Assembly (NCBI RefSeq): GCF_000143415.4
Contig: NW_003314419.1
Location: 1,512 to 55,281, forward strand
DNA: 53,770 nt
Direction: 5' to 3'
From: Selaginella moellendorffii
Taxonomy: Eukaryota > Streptophyta > Lycopodiopsida > Selaginellales > Selaginellaceae
In this document: one piece after another, positions 1 to 10,115 of the stretch
How the letters are laid out: each line of letters starts with the position of its first letter
Numbering within the stretch: position 1 is the first letter of the stretch
The notes under the pieces: generated by a model
What the model was told of the DNA's origin: nothing
The model's database searches: none
What the model saw: the letters and a program-made list of their open reading frames with translations, nothing else
Translations under genes and position numbers: made by a program

Positions 1-2
1 AT

Positions 3-473
3 CCTCGCACAGCGGTGGAGTTGGGATTGCATTTGAGTAAGGACGTTCAAGAAAAGCTTGATTCCGAGGCAACTGATCTGGCCACAGAACTTGATGAGAT
101 TCTGGTGGTATGCAAACGGAATTTGCAAGCAGCTCAGGATAGAGCGGAGAAGTTTGCTAATGAGCATCGCCAATTCCGGGAATATAAGGTGGGTGATCTC
201 GTCTTTGTGCGAGTGATCTTTTCGTCAAGTGAGCGGCGGAACACCTTAGTGCCTTTACGGACAGGGAAGAGTGATAAACTCTCCCATCGCTATGCTGGTC
301 CATATGAAGTGCTGGAGCGCATTGGTAAAGCGGCTTATCGGGTGCGGCTGCCAGTTGGGGTGAAAATTCATCCGGTATTTTATGTCAGCCAGTTGAAAGG
401 TGTACTATCTCGGAGTGACGGGCCCAATGCCTCCTTGATGTATACGGCTGTGGAAGATGGACCAGGAGCTTGA
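3..473 (+). pseudogene. Ty3/gypsy integrase C-terminal fragment
   Basis: The frame is open from the left window edge and ends at a TGA at 471-473. It matches the C-terminal part of the integrase at 4767-6026 almost residue for residue. It carries the integrase tail: a basic helical stretch, then VGDLVFVRV, then the GPY/F-type motif (HRYAGPYEVLERIGKAAYRV) and HPVFYVSQLK. The catalytic core would lie left of the window. It is followed by a noncoding tail and a polypurine tract at 532-547, as expected at the 3' end of a gypsy element. The LTR that follows is of the short 104-bp type in the opposite orientation, not the 233-bp type that follows the other integrase copy, so the end of this element has been exchanged. 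No chromodomain is recognisable. Confidence 0.85.
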
Positions 474-531
474 GCAGGATTCCCCAGAAAGGGTGATCAC
501 CGGTACAACTCGTCCTTGGGACAAGGACTTT

Positions 532-547
532 GTTGGGGGGGAAGAAT
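532..547 (+). other. Polypurine tract of gypsy element
   Basis: A run of G and A directly precedes the TGTTAGG LTR edge at 548. The same tract occurs inverted at 4693-4708 next to the 233-bp LTR. Polypurine tracts prime plus-strand cDNA synthesis. Confidence 0.7.
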
Positions 548-651
548 TGTTAGGATCCTATCCCTTACACCCTAAGCCAACTGGCTAAAGGGGTGATCAC
601 TTTATTGCAGGGCCCTTTCCTTATCCTATTATCCTGACCTGGTGCCTAACA
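548..651 (-). repeat. 104-bp LTR (short type)
   Basis: It begins TGTTAGGATCC and ends GGTGCCTAACA, so on the minus strand it reads TGTTAGGCACC...GGATCCTAACA. Near-identical copies lie at 656-759, 946-1051, 1238-1341 and, on the plus strand, 3267-3370. It is followed by ATAT (652-655), which also occurs right after the LTR end at 7771. Confidence 0.85.
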
Positions 652-655
652 ATAT

Positions 656-1341
656 TGTTAGGATCCTATCCCTTACACCCTAAGCCAACTGGCTAAAGGG
701 GTGATCACTTTATTGCAGGGCCCTTTCCTTATCCTATTATCCTGACCTGGTGCCTAACAATCCTCCCCCTCGTCAGGGAATGATCGTCCGCGATCATACT
801 TAGGCCACCATCCGGTCACCATGGTCCTTCTCTTAGGGTCTACCAAACCTTGGTTCTCCCTCTAGATCCACCATGTTGAATATTCCTTCAGAATATTCCT
901 GCCCCACTCGTCAGCCACGAGAATCGAACTAGGCTCCGATACCATTGTTAGGATCCTATCCCTTACACCCTAAGCCAACTGGCTAAAGGGGTGATCACTT
1001 TATTGCAGGGCCCTTTCCCCTTATCCTATTATCCTGACCTGGTGCCTAACAATCCTCCCCCTCGTCAGGGAATGATCGTCCACGATCATACTTAGGCCAT
1101 CCTCCGGTCACCATGGTCCTTCTCTTAGGGTCTACCAAACCTTGGTTCTCCCTCTAGATCCACCATGTTGAATATTCCTTCAGAATATTCTTGCCCCACT
1201 CGTCAGCCACGAGAATCGAACTGGGCTCCGATACCATTGTTAGGATCCTATCCCTTACACCCTAAGCCAACTGGCTAAAGGGGTGATCACTTTATTGTAG
1301 GGCCCTTTCTTTATCCTATTATCCTGACCTGGTGCCTAACA
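656..1341 (-). mobile_element. Tandem TRIM retrotransposon array
   Basis: Three short LTRs (656-759, 946-1051, 1238-1341) alternate with two near-identical 186-bp internal domains (760-945, 1052-1237). Read on the minus strand, each internal domain starts with a primer-binding site TGGTATCGGAGC (RC at 933-944 and 1225-1236) and ends with a GAGGGGGAGGA polypurine tract (RC at 761-771 and 1053-1063). No coding capacity is present. LTR of about 100 bp, PBS, short insert and PPT define a terminal-repeat retrotransposon in miniature (TRIM). LTR-sharing tandems usually arise by LTR recombination. The internal domain includes a 26-bp match to the gypsy integrase gene. Confidence 0.85.
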
Positions 1342-2303
1342 TCAAGTACATCCCGTACTGCTGCTTCTCCCCCACACGTGCCTTGGTCCCCCAAGTCACG
1401 AACAAACAGCAAGTAACTTGAAAGTGCTTTTCCATTACGACAAGCCCGCTTCAAAGATGTAGCAGAGAGCATAACAACTGGTGGTTGAACGCCCTCGCCA
1501 AACCACACATCTTTAACGCCACCATACTCCAGCGAGATACGCTTAATGCTCCACTTTATCTCTGGATCCACCTTCACCAACCATGGCATCCCAAGAATGA
1601 GATCCACACGATGGATATCCGCGAGATAAAAAGTCTCCACAAGTGTGGTTTTGCCAACCAACACTTCCAGCCCCTCGACACAAGCATCGAAATGCTGAGC
1701 AGAGGTAGCTGCACCTTCCACTGTGTATGGAACAACTCCACGTGTGTTCAGGCGATGCTCCGCAACAAACTTTGCCGAAACAAAGTTGTCATCGCTCCCA
1801 CTATCCAGTAAAATCCGCACTGGATCGCCACGGAACACGCCCTCCAGCATTAAAGCTGATTCACGCGTATCCTCAAGCTCCATCTTGTTCCACACACAGT
1901 TGAGTTGACGAGCAACGATCGAAAGTCTCTTCCTCCGACCGGAATGGTCGTTCTCGTCATCCTCACGCTGTAAAGCTTGCAACTTTTTAGTATCTGACTT
2001 ACCGTGAGAAGATGATTGGCCATTCTTTTTGTCCTGCTGCTTGTTCTTCAACTGCGGACAATCAGCCTTGTAGTGTCCAAGTTCGCCGCAATGATGACAA
2101 CCCTGTCTATAATTCTTCACAAAGAACTTCTGCTTCTTGGACCCCTTTGCATCTGAAGTAGTCACCACCGACTTCAACTTGTGATGCTTGTTCCCATCCT
2201 TGTGTCCACGGCGATCATCACGACGATTCTCGACAGAAGGACTCCGCGAACGCTTGCGAGACTTGTGCTTGTCATTGTCAAGGCGACGAGCCGCATCAAA
2301 GAG
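1342..2303 (-). pseudogene. Ty3/gypsy gag tail, zinc knuckle and protease fragment
   Basis: Read from 2303 down to 1342 this is the continuation of the gag at 2560-3266. A basic Ser/Arg-rich stretch is followed by a CCHC zinc knuckle (CHHCGELGHYKADC) and a retropepsin-like protease with active site LLDSGSDDNFV, then LILGMPWL. The frame runs into the short LTR at 1341, where foreign residues follow before a stop. The removed continuation (DEFSDVF..., the RT start) lies at 4459 and below. Both broken ends carry the same CTTGA (RC TCAAG at 1342-1346 and 4455-4459), a 5-bp target duplication. It is nearly identical to the plus-strand copy at 6036-7524. Confidence 0.88.
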
Positions 2304-2536
2304 TGTTAGGCGCCAGCTTTGACTACGTGGTCAACGTCGGTCAAAGGGAGGCTCAAGGGTATATTAAGGCATGTTAGGGTAAGGGACTTAACCTACCCTA
2401 GGGCTCACAGTGGAGCAGCGGCGCAGTGGAGCTTTTGAGGTAGCTCGGGGGTGGTTGGGTGGTGAGGAACCTCAAGAGGTGGCGTAGCATAGTCTAGGGC
2501 AACTAGATCTTTGTCTTTTTGCGCCGGATCATAACA
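2304..2536 (+). repeat. 233-bp LTR (long type), 5' position
   Basis: Starts TGTTAGGCGCC and ends GGATCATAACA, with two minus-strand copies at 4460-4692 and 7539-7771. It is followed by the primer-binding site TGGTATCAGAGG (2538-2549) and then by gag, which is the correct order for a 5' LTR. Confidence 0.88.
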
Positions 2537-2559
2537 TTGGTATCAGAGGATTGGTTGCG

Positions 2560-3266
2560 ATGGCCGACCAAGCTGAACGCTGGAATCCTATCATCGATGG
2601 TGGTGCCGACGATGGTGCCGACGAAGCTGCGGAGATTTGGACCATTCAAGATGTGGTTCATGAGCTGCGAGCCCTTAATAAAAATCAGCAAGAGATGCAA
2701 GACGAGATGCATGGCATGATGGATACCATGCGTGGGCGTATTGAGGCACTCGAGGCTGGACGGGGTAGCGCTCCAAGTAAGCCTTCTTTGGTAGATCGAC
2801 TCAAGATTCCAACCTTTTCCGGTGATGGTGGTGTGGACGAGTGTCTCGCTTGGCTAGCCAATGTGAAGAAGTTCTTGGCTGCTAGAGGAACTCCAGATGC
2901 AGAGGCTTTAGTGGCTATTCCGATGGTTTTGCGTGATGCGGGTCTTCGATGGTGGAATTGGCTTGAGGAGTCCCGTGTTGCGGATAAGAAACCACCAGTG
3001 TCTACCATGGATGAGTTTGAGGCTGCTTTTCGTTTACGTTTTGCCCCTCATTACGACGTGGAGAATGCTCGTACAGAACTTCGCCATTTTCAGCAAGGGA
3101 AAATGACGCTCGGGGATTATATTGAGAAGCTTACTCGCTTGATTAGTCGTGTTCCAACGAAGGATCCAGATCAGAACAAGTCCTACTTCATTGATGGCCT
3201 CCATAGTGAGAGTATGCGGCAACACTTGCGTCATTCTCAGCCTACAAAGAGTTTGGAGGAGCTCTT
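2560..3266 (+). pseudogene. Ty3/gypsy gag (capsid) N-terminal part
   Basis: The first ATG (2560, MADQAERWNP) lies just after the 233-bp LTR and primer-binding site, as in an intact element. The protein has an acidic start, a coiled-coil-like stretch around residues 30-65, and a retrotransposon gag domain (FSGDGGVDECLAWLANVKKF, then LRWWNWLEE, FRLRFAPHY, LRHFQQGKMTLGDYIEKL). This family forms the capsid that packages element RNA. The frame is cut at 3266 by the short LTR and reads nine foreign residues before a stop. The missing end (FDAARRL...) is at 2303 on the other strand. CTCTT at 3262-3266 and its complement at 2299-2303 form a split 5-bp target duplication. Confidence 0.88.
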
Positions 3267-3383
3267 TGTTAGGCACCAGGTCAGGATAATAGGATAAAGA
3301 AAGGGCCCTACAATAAAGTGATCACCCCTTTAGCCAGTTGGCTTAGGGTGTAAGGGATAGGATCCTAACAATGGTATCGGAGC
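3267..3383 (+). repeat. 104-bp LTR plus primer-binding site
   Basis: LTR 3267-3370 (TGTTAGGCACC...GGATCCTAACA) with PBS TGGTATCGGAGC at 3372-3383. It is the only plus-strand copy of the TRIM LTR. The TRIM leader after the PBS runs only to about 3398. There it joins the end of the RNase H coding sequence through a short shared stretch (GAGAATCGA on the minus strand). Confidence 0.82.
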
Positions 3384-3394
3384 CCAGTTCGATT

Positions 3395-4459
3395 CTCATA
3401 TGCAATAGGCTGTCCCTCTTGCATGAGAACTCCTCCCAGTGCATAACCACTTGCATCGCATGTCACCTCGTAAGGTTTCGATGGATCAGCAATGCGAAGC
3501 ACTGGAGCCTCGATCAACAATCGTTTCAGCGCCACAAAACTCTCCTCTTGTGGCGTCTTCCACTCGAATGGCACATTCTTGCGTAACAACAGCGTCAACG
3601 GAATAGCCACCTCTGCAAACTTATGCTGGAAACGTCGATAGTAACTAGCCATACCAAGAAAACTGCGCAACTCGGCCACTGTAGTCGGTGTAGGCCAGTT
3701 TTCCACCACAGCCACCTTCCTTGGATCCGTCTTGACACCCTTAGATGTCACAATATGGCCTAGATATTCCACCTCCGACTTTGCAAATTCACATTTGCTC
3801 TTCTTCGCATAAAGTTTGCTGTCTCGAAGTAACAAAAGAACCTTGCGCAAATGCACCCTATGCTCCTCCATATTCTTGCTAAAAACAAGAATATCATCCA
3901 AGAAAATCTCCACAAACTCATGAAGATAACGCCCAAATACCTCCGTCATCAACCGAGTAAATGTGGCCGGTGCATTCGTCAAACCAAACGGCATAACGGT
4001 AAACTCAAAATGTCCGAAGCTTGTGTTGAATGCCGTCTTGGAGATAGATGCATCATCCATTGCAATCTGATGATATCCACTCCTCAGATCAATCTTGGTA
4101 AACACTCGTGCTTCACCAAGCTTGTCTAGGATATCATCCACACGTGGCATCGGCATCTTGTCCTTCACTGTCTTCTTGTTTAAAGCACGGTAGTCAATAC
4201 ACATCCGCATTGAACCGTCCTTCTTCTTCACAAGCAAGACCGGAGCACCAAACGGAGACTTACTTGGCTGAATAAATCCAAACTCAAGTAACTCCTTGAC
4301 TTGTCGTTGAACTTCTTGCTCCTCCGCATAACTTAACCGAAATGGACGCCGGTAAATTGGCCGCGTCCCCGGCTCCAATGTAATCCCATGCTCCACACCT
4401 CGTAATGGAGGCAATCCATGAGGAAGTTCAGATGGAAAAACATCAGAAAACTCATCAAG
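3395..4459 (-). pseudogene. Ty3/gypsy reverse transcriptase and RNase H start
   Basis: The reverse transcriptase motifs occur in order: PSKSPFGAPVLLVKKKDG, RMCIDYRALNK, FTKIDLRSGYHQI, MPFGLTNAPATF, the catalytic FLDDILVFS, then SKCEFAKSEVEYLGH and FLGMASYYRRF. RNase H begins with VTCDASGYALGGVL and is cut after QPIAYEN where the TRIM leader joins. The enzyme copies element RNA into DNA. The 5' end abuts the 233-bp LTR at 4460, and CTTGA there pairs with the copy at 1342-1346. So this segment and the protease piece at 1342-2303 were once one gene. It is nearly identical to the plus-strand RT at 6654-7524. Confidence 0.9.
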
Positions 4460-4692
4460 TGTTATGATCCGGCGCAAAAAGACAAAGATCTAGTTGCCCT
4501 AGACTATGCTACGCCACCTCTTGAGGTTCCTCACCACCCAACCACCCCCGAGCTACCTCAAAAGCTCCACTGCGCCGCTGCTCCACTGTGAGCCCTAGGG
4601 TAGGTTAAGTCCCTTACCCTAACATGCCTTAATATACCCTTGAGCCTCCCTTTGACCGACGTTGACCACGTAGTCAAAGCTGGCGCCTAACA
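4460..4692 (-). repeat. 233-bp LTR, 3' position
   Basis: Reverse complement of the LTR at 2304-2536. It directly follows the polypurine tract (4693-4708) of the minus-strand integrase gene and abuts the RT fragment at 4459. Confidence 0.88.
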
Positions 4693-4766
4693 ATTCTTCC
4701 CCCCCAACAAAGTCCTTGTCCCAAGGACGAGTTGTACCGGTGATCACCCTTTCTGGGGAATCTTGC

Positions 4767-6007
4767 TCAAGCTCCTGGTCCATCTTCCACAGCCGTATAC
4801 ATCAAGGAGGCATTGGGCCCGTCACTCCGAGATAGTACACCTTTCAATTGGCTGACATAAAATACTGGATGAATTTTCACCCCAGCTGGCAGCCGCACCC
4901 GATAAGCCGCTTTACCAATGCGCTCCAGCACTTCATATGGACCAGCATATCGATGGGAAAGTTTATCACTCTTCCCTGTCCGTAAAGGCACCAAGGTGTT
5001 CCGCCGCTCACTTGACGGAAAGATCACTCGCACAAAGACGAGATCACCCACCTTATATTCCCGGAATTGGCGATGCTCATTAGCAAACTTCTCCGCTCTA
5101 TCCTGAGCTGCTTGCAAATTCCGTTTGCATACCACCAGAATCTCATCAAGTTCTGTGGCCAGATCAGTTGCCTCGGAATCAAGCTTTTCTTGAACGTCCT
5201 TACTCAAATGCAATCCCAACTCCACCGCTGTTCGAGGATGCCTTCCAAACATCGCAAAGTAAGGACTTAGCTTGGTTCCACTGTGTTGGCTATTGTTGTA
5301 AGCAAATTGCACCAACGGAAGATATAGATCCCACTGTCCTTGCCTTTGACCAATGCTACAACGTAGCATATCCTCCACCACCTGATTCACACGCTCAGTT
5401 TGCCCATCCGTCTGAGGATGATCTCCACTCGAGAGTTTCAAAGTCACTTGCATAGCCTTTGCAAAGCTTTTCCAAAATCCACTAGTGAACTTTGAATCTC
5501 GATCACTAATGATGTCCTCCGGCAAACCAAAATCAGGAAAAACCTTCTCCAAGTAAACCGAAGCCAAGTCTGAGGCAGTGACAGTCTTCCGAAGAGCCAA
5601 CAACCGCACATACTTCGTCAACCGATCCACTATGACCCATACTTGCTCCTTTTGCCTCTGTGTTCGTGGCAAACAAGTGATGAAGTCCATAGAGATACTA
5701 CACCAACGGCTCTGAGGAATAGGTAAAGGTTGCAAAAGTCCCCCCGGCTTCTCCCGTGGCACCTTAACCCGCTGACAAAGCTCGCATGATTTACAATACT
5801 TGAGGATATCAGCCTTCATATTCCTCCAATAAAAGTTGCGCTTAATCAACTCATACGTCTTCTTCCCCCCAAAATGACCGGCCTCTGGACGATCATGATA
5901 GTGGAATAAAACTTGAGTAATTAACGCATCCACCCGTGGCAAATAGACACGGCCATTGTAGTAGAGAATCCCATCCACCATGTTGAATATTCCTTCAGTT
6001 GCGCAGC

Positions 6008-6026
<19 letters not shown>
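4767..6026 (-). CDS. Ty3/gypsy integrase
   Basis: This polyprotein segment inserts element cDNA into the host genome. It shows the N-terminal HHCC zinc site (HYHDRPEAGH, then CKSCELC). The DDE core follows, with first Asp in SMDFITCLP, second in SDRDSKFTS and Glu in QTDGQTERVNQVVEDML. The C-terminal tail has VGDLVFVRV and the GPY/F-type motif. The frame is open through all these parts and ends DGPGA. No chromodomain is visible. The Met at 6026 is simply the first in frame; the true protein would be released from a larger polyprotein, which here is cut about 30 codons upstream of the zinc site where the reversed protease-RT begins. The core looks intact but the element cannot be autonomous as arranged. 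Confidence 0.9.
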
Positions 6027-6035
<9 letters not shown>

Positions 6036-6044
<9 letters not shown>

Positions 6045-7524
6045 AGCGACTTTCGATCGTTGCTCGTCAGCTCAACTGTGTGTGGAACAAGATGGAGCTT
6101 GAGGATACGCGTGAATCAGCTTTAATGCTGGAGGGCGTGTTCCGTGGCGATCCAGTGCGGATTTTACTGGATAGTGGGAGCGATGACAACTTTGTTTCGG
6201 CAAAGTTTGTTGAGGAGCATCGCCTGAACACACGTGGAGTTCTTCCATACACAGTGGAAGGTGCAGCTACCTCTGCTCAGCATTTCGATGCTTGTGTCGA
6301 GGGGCTGGAAGTGTTGGTTGGCAAAACCACACTTGTGGAGACTTTTTATCTCGCGGATATCCATCGTGTGGATCTCATTCTTGGGATGCCATGGTTGGTG
6401 AAGGTGGATCCAGAGATAAAGTGGAGCATTAAGCGTATCTCGCTGGAGTATGGTGGAGTTAAAGATGTGTGGTTTGGCGAGGGCGTTCAACCACCAGTTG
6501 TTATGCTCTCTGCTACATCTTTGAAGCGGGCTTGTCGTAATGGAAAAGCACTTTCGAGTTACTTGCTGTTTGTTCGTGACTTGGGCGACCAAGGCACGTG
6601 TGGGGGAGAAGCAGCAGTACGGGATGTACTCGACGAGTTTTCTGATGTTTTTCCATCTGAACTTCCTCATGGATTGCCTCCATTACGAGGTGTGGAGCAT
6701 GGGATTACATTGGAGCCGGGGACGCGGCCAATTTACCGGCGTCCATTTCGGTTAAGTTATGCGGAGGAGCAAGAAGTTCAGCGACAAGTCAAGGAGTTAC
6801 TTGAGTTTGGATTTATTCAGCCAAGTAAGTCTCCGTTTGGTGCTCCGGTCTTGCTTGTGAAGAAGAAGGACGGTTCAATGCGGATGTGTATTGACTACCG
6901 TGCTTTAAACAAGAAGACAGTGAAGGACAAGATGCCGATGCCACGTGTGGATGATATCCTAGACAAGCTTGGTGAGGCACGAGTGTTTACCAAGATTGAT
7001 CTGAGGAGTGGATATCATCAGATTGCAATGGATGATGCATCTATCTCCAAGACGGCATTCAACACAAGCTTCGGACATTTTGAGTTTACCGTTATGCCGT
7101 TTGGTTTGACGAATGCACCGGCCACATTTACTCGGTTGATGACGGAGGTATTTGGGCGTTATCTTCATGAGTTTGTGGAGATTTTCTTGGACGATATTCT
7201 TGTTTTTAGCAAGAATATGGAGGAGCATAGGGTGCATTTGCGCAAGGTTCTTTTGTTACTTCGAGACAGCAAACTTTATGCGAAGAAGAGCAAATGTGAA
7301 TTTGCAAAGTCGGAGGTGGAATATCTAGGCCATATTGTGACATCTAAGGGTGTCAAGACGGATCCAAGGAAGGTGGCTGTGGTGGAAAACTGGCCTACAC
7401 CGACTACAGTGGCCGAGTTGCGCAGTTTTCTTGGTATGGCTAGTTACTACCGACGTTTCCAGCATAAGTTTGCAGAGGTGGCTATTCCATTGACGCGGTT
7501 GTTACGCAAGAATGTGCCATTCGA
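6036..7524 (+). pseudogene. Inverted Ty3/gypsy protease-RT segment
   Basis: Open from about 6036 (GRRKRLSIVARQLNCVWN) to the LTR/PBS at 7525, with no natural start codon; a GTG at 6080 is only the first alternative start. It contains the protease active site LLDSGSDDNFV, the RT catalytic LDDILVFS and all flanking RT motifs up to RLLRKNVPF, where it is cut before RNase H. It lies antisense inside the minus-strand element at 4460-7771. It is nearly identical to the pieces at 1342-2303 plus 3395-4459, so the copies are young. The window thus holds two protease-RT copies in opposite orientation. Confidence 0.88.
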
Positions 7525-7771
7525 TGCTCTGATACCAATGTTATGATCCGGCGCAAAAAGACAAAGATCTCGTTGCCCTAGACTATGCTACGCCACCTCT
7601 TGAGGTTCCTCACCACCCAACCACCCCCGAGCTACCTCAAAAGCTCCACTGCGCCGCCGCTCCACTGTGAGCCCTAGGGTAGGTTAAGTCCCTTACCCTA
7701 ACATGCCTTAATATACCCTTGAGCCTCCCTTTGACCGACGTTGACCACGTAGTCAAAGCTGGCGCCTAACA
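7525..7771 (-). repeat. 233-bp LTR with primer-binding site
   Basis: LTR 7539-7771. The reverse complement of 7525-7537 reads TGGTATCAGAGCA, matching the 3' end of initiator tRNA-Met, the usual primer of plant gypsy elements. Confidence 0.9.
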
Positions 7772-7925
7772 ATATTCCTATTTTGCAGCGCTATAAACCC
7801 TGTAGTCTCTCCTTTACACTTGTATTTTAGGGTAAAGATCAAGTGGGCGCCTCGTTGATCCAGCGATCAGCTCCAGCAGCACCAGCAAAGTTTACTCCGA
7901 TCAGCGATCAGCTCCAGCAGCTTAC

Positions 7926-8307
7926 CACCAACTAAAAGTTTGGTGCCTGCCTTCACTGCCTCGTTCACACTCTTCTCCACTGTAGCTGCTGAAGACTCAG
8001 ATATCATGGGCCTGATTGACGTGTCATCTTGATGAGGATCTCCACCATGGCAGTGATCAATGCATTGTTCACCTACACAACCAGCACCAAATACGTAGAT
8101 CAAAGCTCGATTTGAGAACAAAGAATATGATAGAATTTAAAGACAAGTGTTGGATACCTCACCTTTCACCTAAAGACGCTGCATGTGAATGCACAACTGG
8201 CCGCTCTGATAGAATCCCTCATGGATCAACCTAGTGATTGTACCTTCCAAGTGTGGAACGAGATCTTCCACTAAGCATGGAGCATTGCCTCCCAGCTCCA
8301 TAACCAC
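7926..8307 (-). pseudogene. Aldehyde dehydrogenase exon fragments
   Basis: Two exon-like blocks on the minus strand. The first (8307 to about 8165) starts at an acceptor (TTACAG) and encodes ELGGNAP and FYQSGQLCIHMQR. These resemble the ALDH substrate/NAD loop and the catalytic-Cys motif. The second (about 8056 to 7926) encodes GDPHQDDTSIRPMISESSA and EKSVNEAVKAGTKLLVGGK and ends at a GTAAG donor. Both fit neighbouring exons of an NAD(P)-dependent aldehyde dehydrogenase, which oxidises aldehydes to acids. No start codon or other exons are present, and the first block runs into a stop. Retained exon-intron edges suggest genomic capture, for example by a Helitron, rather than a processed copy. 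The exact ALDH family is not resolved. Confidence 0.65.
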
Positions 8308-9669
8308 CTGTAACAGGAATCAAAGAAGTTGAAGAAAGCGAAGCTCCATCCGAAGGAAGATATAATAAAATAGCATTATATTTTAGTATCTTTATAAGTA
8401 TGAATAATTTTCTAAAACAATTTTAGTCTTCAAGATTAGCATTTTCTACAACATCCATCTTACAACTGATATATATCCCAGCTGAAAATATGTTTGTTTT
8501 TTAATAATTTTCTTTAAAAAAAGTTTTTATATTTTATGTAGATAATGGTATTCTATAGTATTTAATAAAGCCAAAAATTTCTTCAGTTAGAAGGAAGCAG
8601 TTGTTCTTTTAATAAAAAATATATTTTAGTTATTCATGTATATAGTTGTATGTTAGATCTAATTATATAATTTTGAGTTTTATGTACAATATAATCTAGG
8701 TTTGAAAAATCTAATTTATAATACAAGAGAGTGATGACCTAGATTGAATAAAATAATTTTTTTAAAAAATATATAACAAATTTAAATCTTATTATGAATA
8801 TATAATCTTATTTTCTATGTTAATTGCTAACATTTCCTACTAGATGGATTTACTGGTAGTGTTGTGTAACTAATTGTAATCAACAGTGATATGCTTTCAT
8901 TAACAGCAATTTCATCCTAGAAAAAATCAATTACGGCTTCTTTACAAAACATAAGAATACTAAACCCAATATGAAGGAAATCCTTCAAACTTTTTCATCA
9001 TGATTCTTTCTATATTAATTTTCAGACTATTGTAATCTAATTATTTATTTTAATCTTATATCTCACTTCAAGATCTATAAAAACAATTACATGCTTTTGT
9101 TATATATGCTAAATCCACATATAATATCAACATATTCCCACCTTCAAATATATGCATAAAAATATGTTTTCAAAAGAAATCAAATGATACTCATAGAAGT
9201 TTGTATTTGGCACTCTTGAACAAAATGTGTTATTTAGAATTTTCAGTTTCAACTCCAAGGGATGTAAATAGTGGCAATAGAATTTAAGTGTCAGAGATGG
9301 ATTTTACAAGATGAAAAATATATTAAAAATACTGAAAAGTGGATTTGAATATTAATAATACAATTAATATTTAGAGTAAAAGATTTTTTTAGTTAAAAAC
9401 CAGATAGTGGAGTATTTGGAGCAAGTAATAAAACAAAAGTGTATTATTATTGTGAAATATAAATTAGTAAATATATTAGAAACTAAGTTATTTTTTCTAT
9501 TCAAATAAATGGTCCATACGATAAATATACAAAACATGTACATTCTTGAAGAAAACAAAAAACATTTCATTAGTTTTGGAAGACTTTTATAAGTTTAATT
9601 AATTATATAAATCATATTTAGTCTACAAGAGTAGAGTTTTCTACGACATTCTTTACTTAGTTAGAGGCA

Positions 9670-10115
9670 TCATTACAGTTAAGATAGAATTAATGTTAAA
9701 GGTATTATTACAGTTCAAATAAAAACACATTATCTGAATATGCAATCAAAATTATAATTTCTGAAAATTAACCTATTATGTTTTGGTAGTATATAATTCT
9801 TTGGTTTTATGAAAACTGAATTGATTTTAAATTATGCCAGCAATCTTGTAGATGTGTTTAGGTTTGTGTACTGTTTGACAATACAATAAGAGAATTCAAA
9901 TTCAAATTTAGTGATGATTAAAATATGATCTTCTCTTCCCGACCATTTGCATTATTATCTAATTGCATTATTTTCCATTTCTCTATAGATGAATAGTAGC
10001 AAAATTAAGATAAATTAAACTTTGTATACAATCAGAATTCCTAACATTGTAAAATTAGAAAAGAAGATCTATTTATCTTGGGTATGCTATATCTCCCAAC
10101 AAATATTTCAGCATA
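9670..10115. repeat. AT-rich repeat, copy of 12700-13080
   Basis: Both copies share an ordered series of segments (TTCTTTGGTTTT, a TTCAAATTCAAATTTA stretch, AAAATTAGAAAAGAAGA, ATTTATCTTGG) with moderate divergence. The second copy runs into a Helitron 3' hairpin. Here the hairpin is decayed (CTCCCAACAAA). Confidence 0.65.

Larger units (their letters stand above)
4460..7771 (-). mobile_element. Rearranged Ty3/gypsy element between 233-bp LTRs
   Basis: In minus-strand order: 5' LTR 7771-7539, primer-binding site 7537-7525, protease-RT reversed (coding on plus), integrase in correct orientation (6026-4767), polypurine tract 4708-4693, 3' LTR 4692-4460. Gag and most of RNase H are missing and the middle is inverted. 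The flanks differ: ATAT follows 7771, CTTGA follows 4460. So the two LTRs did not arrive in one simple insertion. Confidence 0.75.

Noticed and set aside
760-1237. Hammerhead ribozyme (retrozyme) in the TRIM interior
   Set aside because: CTGACGAG occurs twice on the minus strand, but I could not find the matching GAAA core and closing helices.
1-7771. Envelope gene that would suggest a retrovirus-like element
   Set aside because: Integrase is followed directly by a noncoding tail, polypurine tract and LTR; no third ORF exists.
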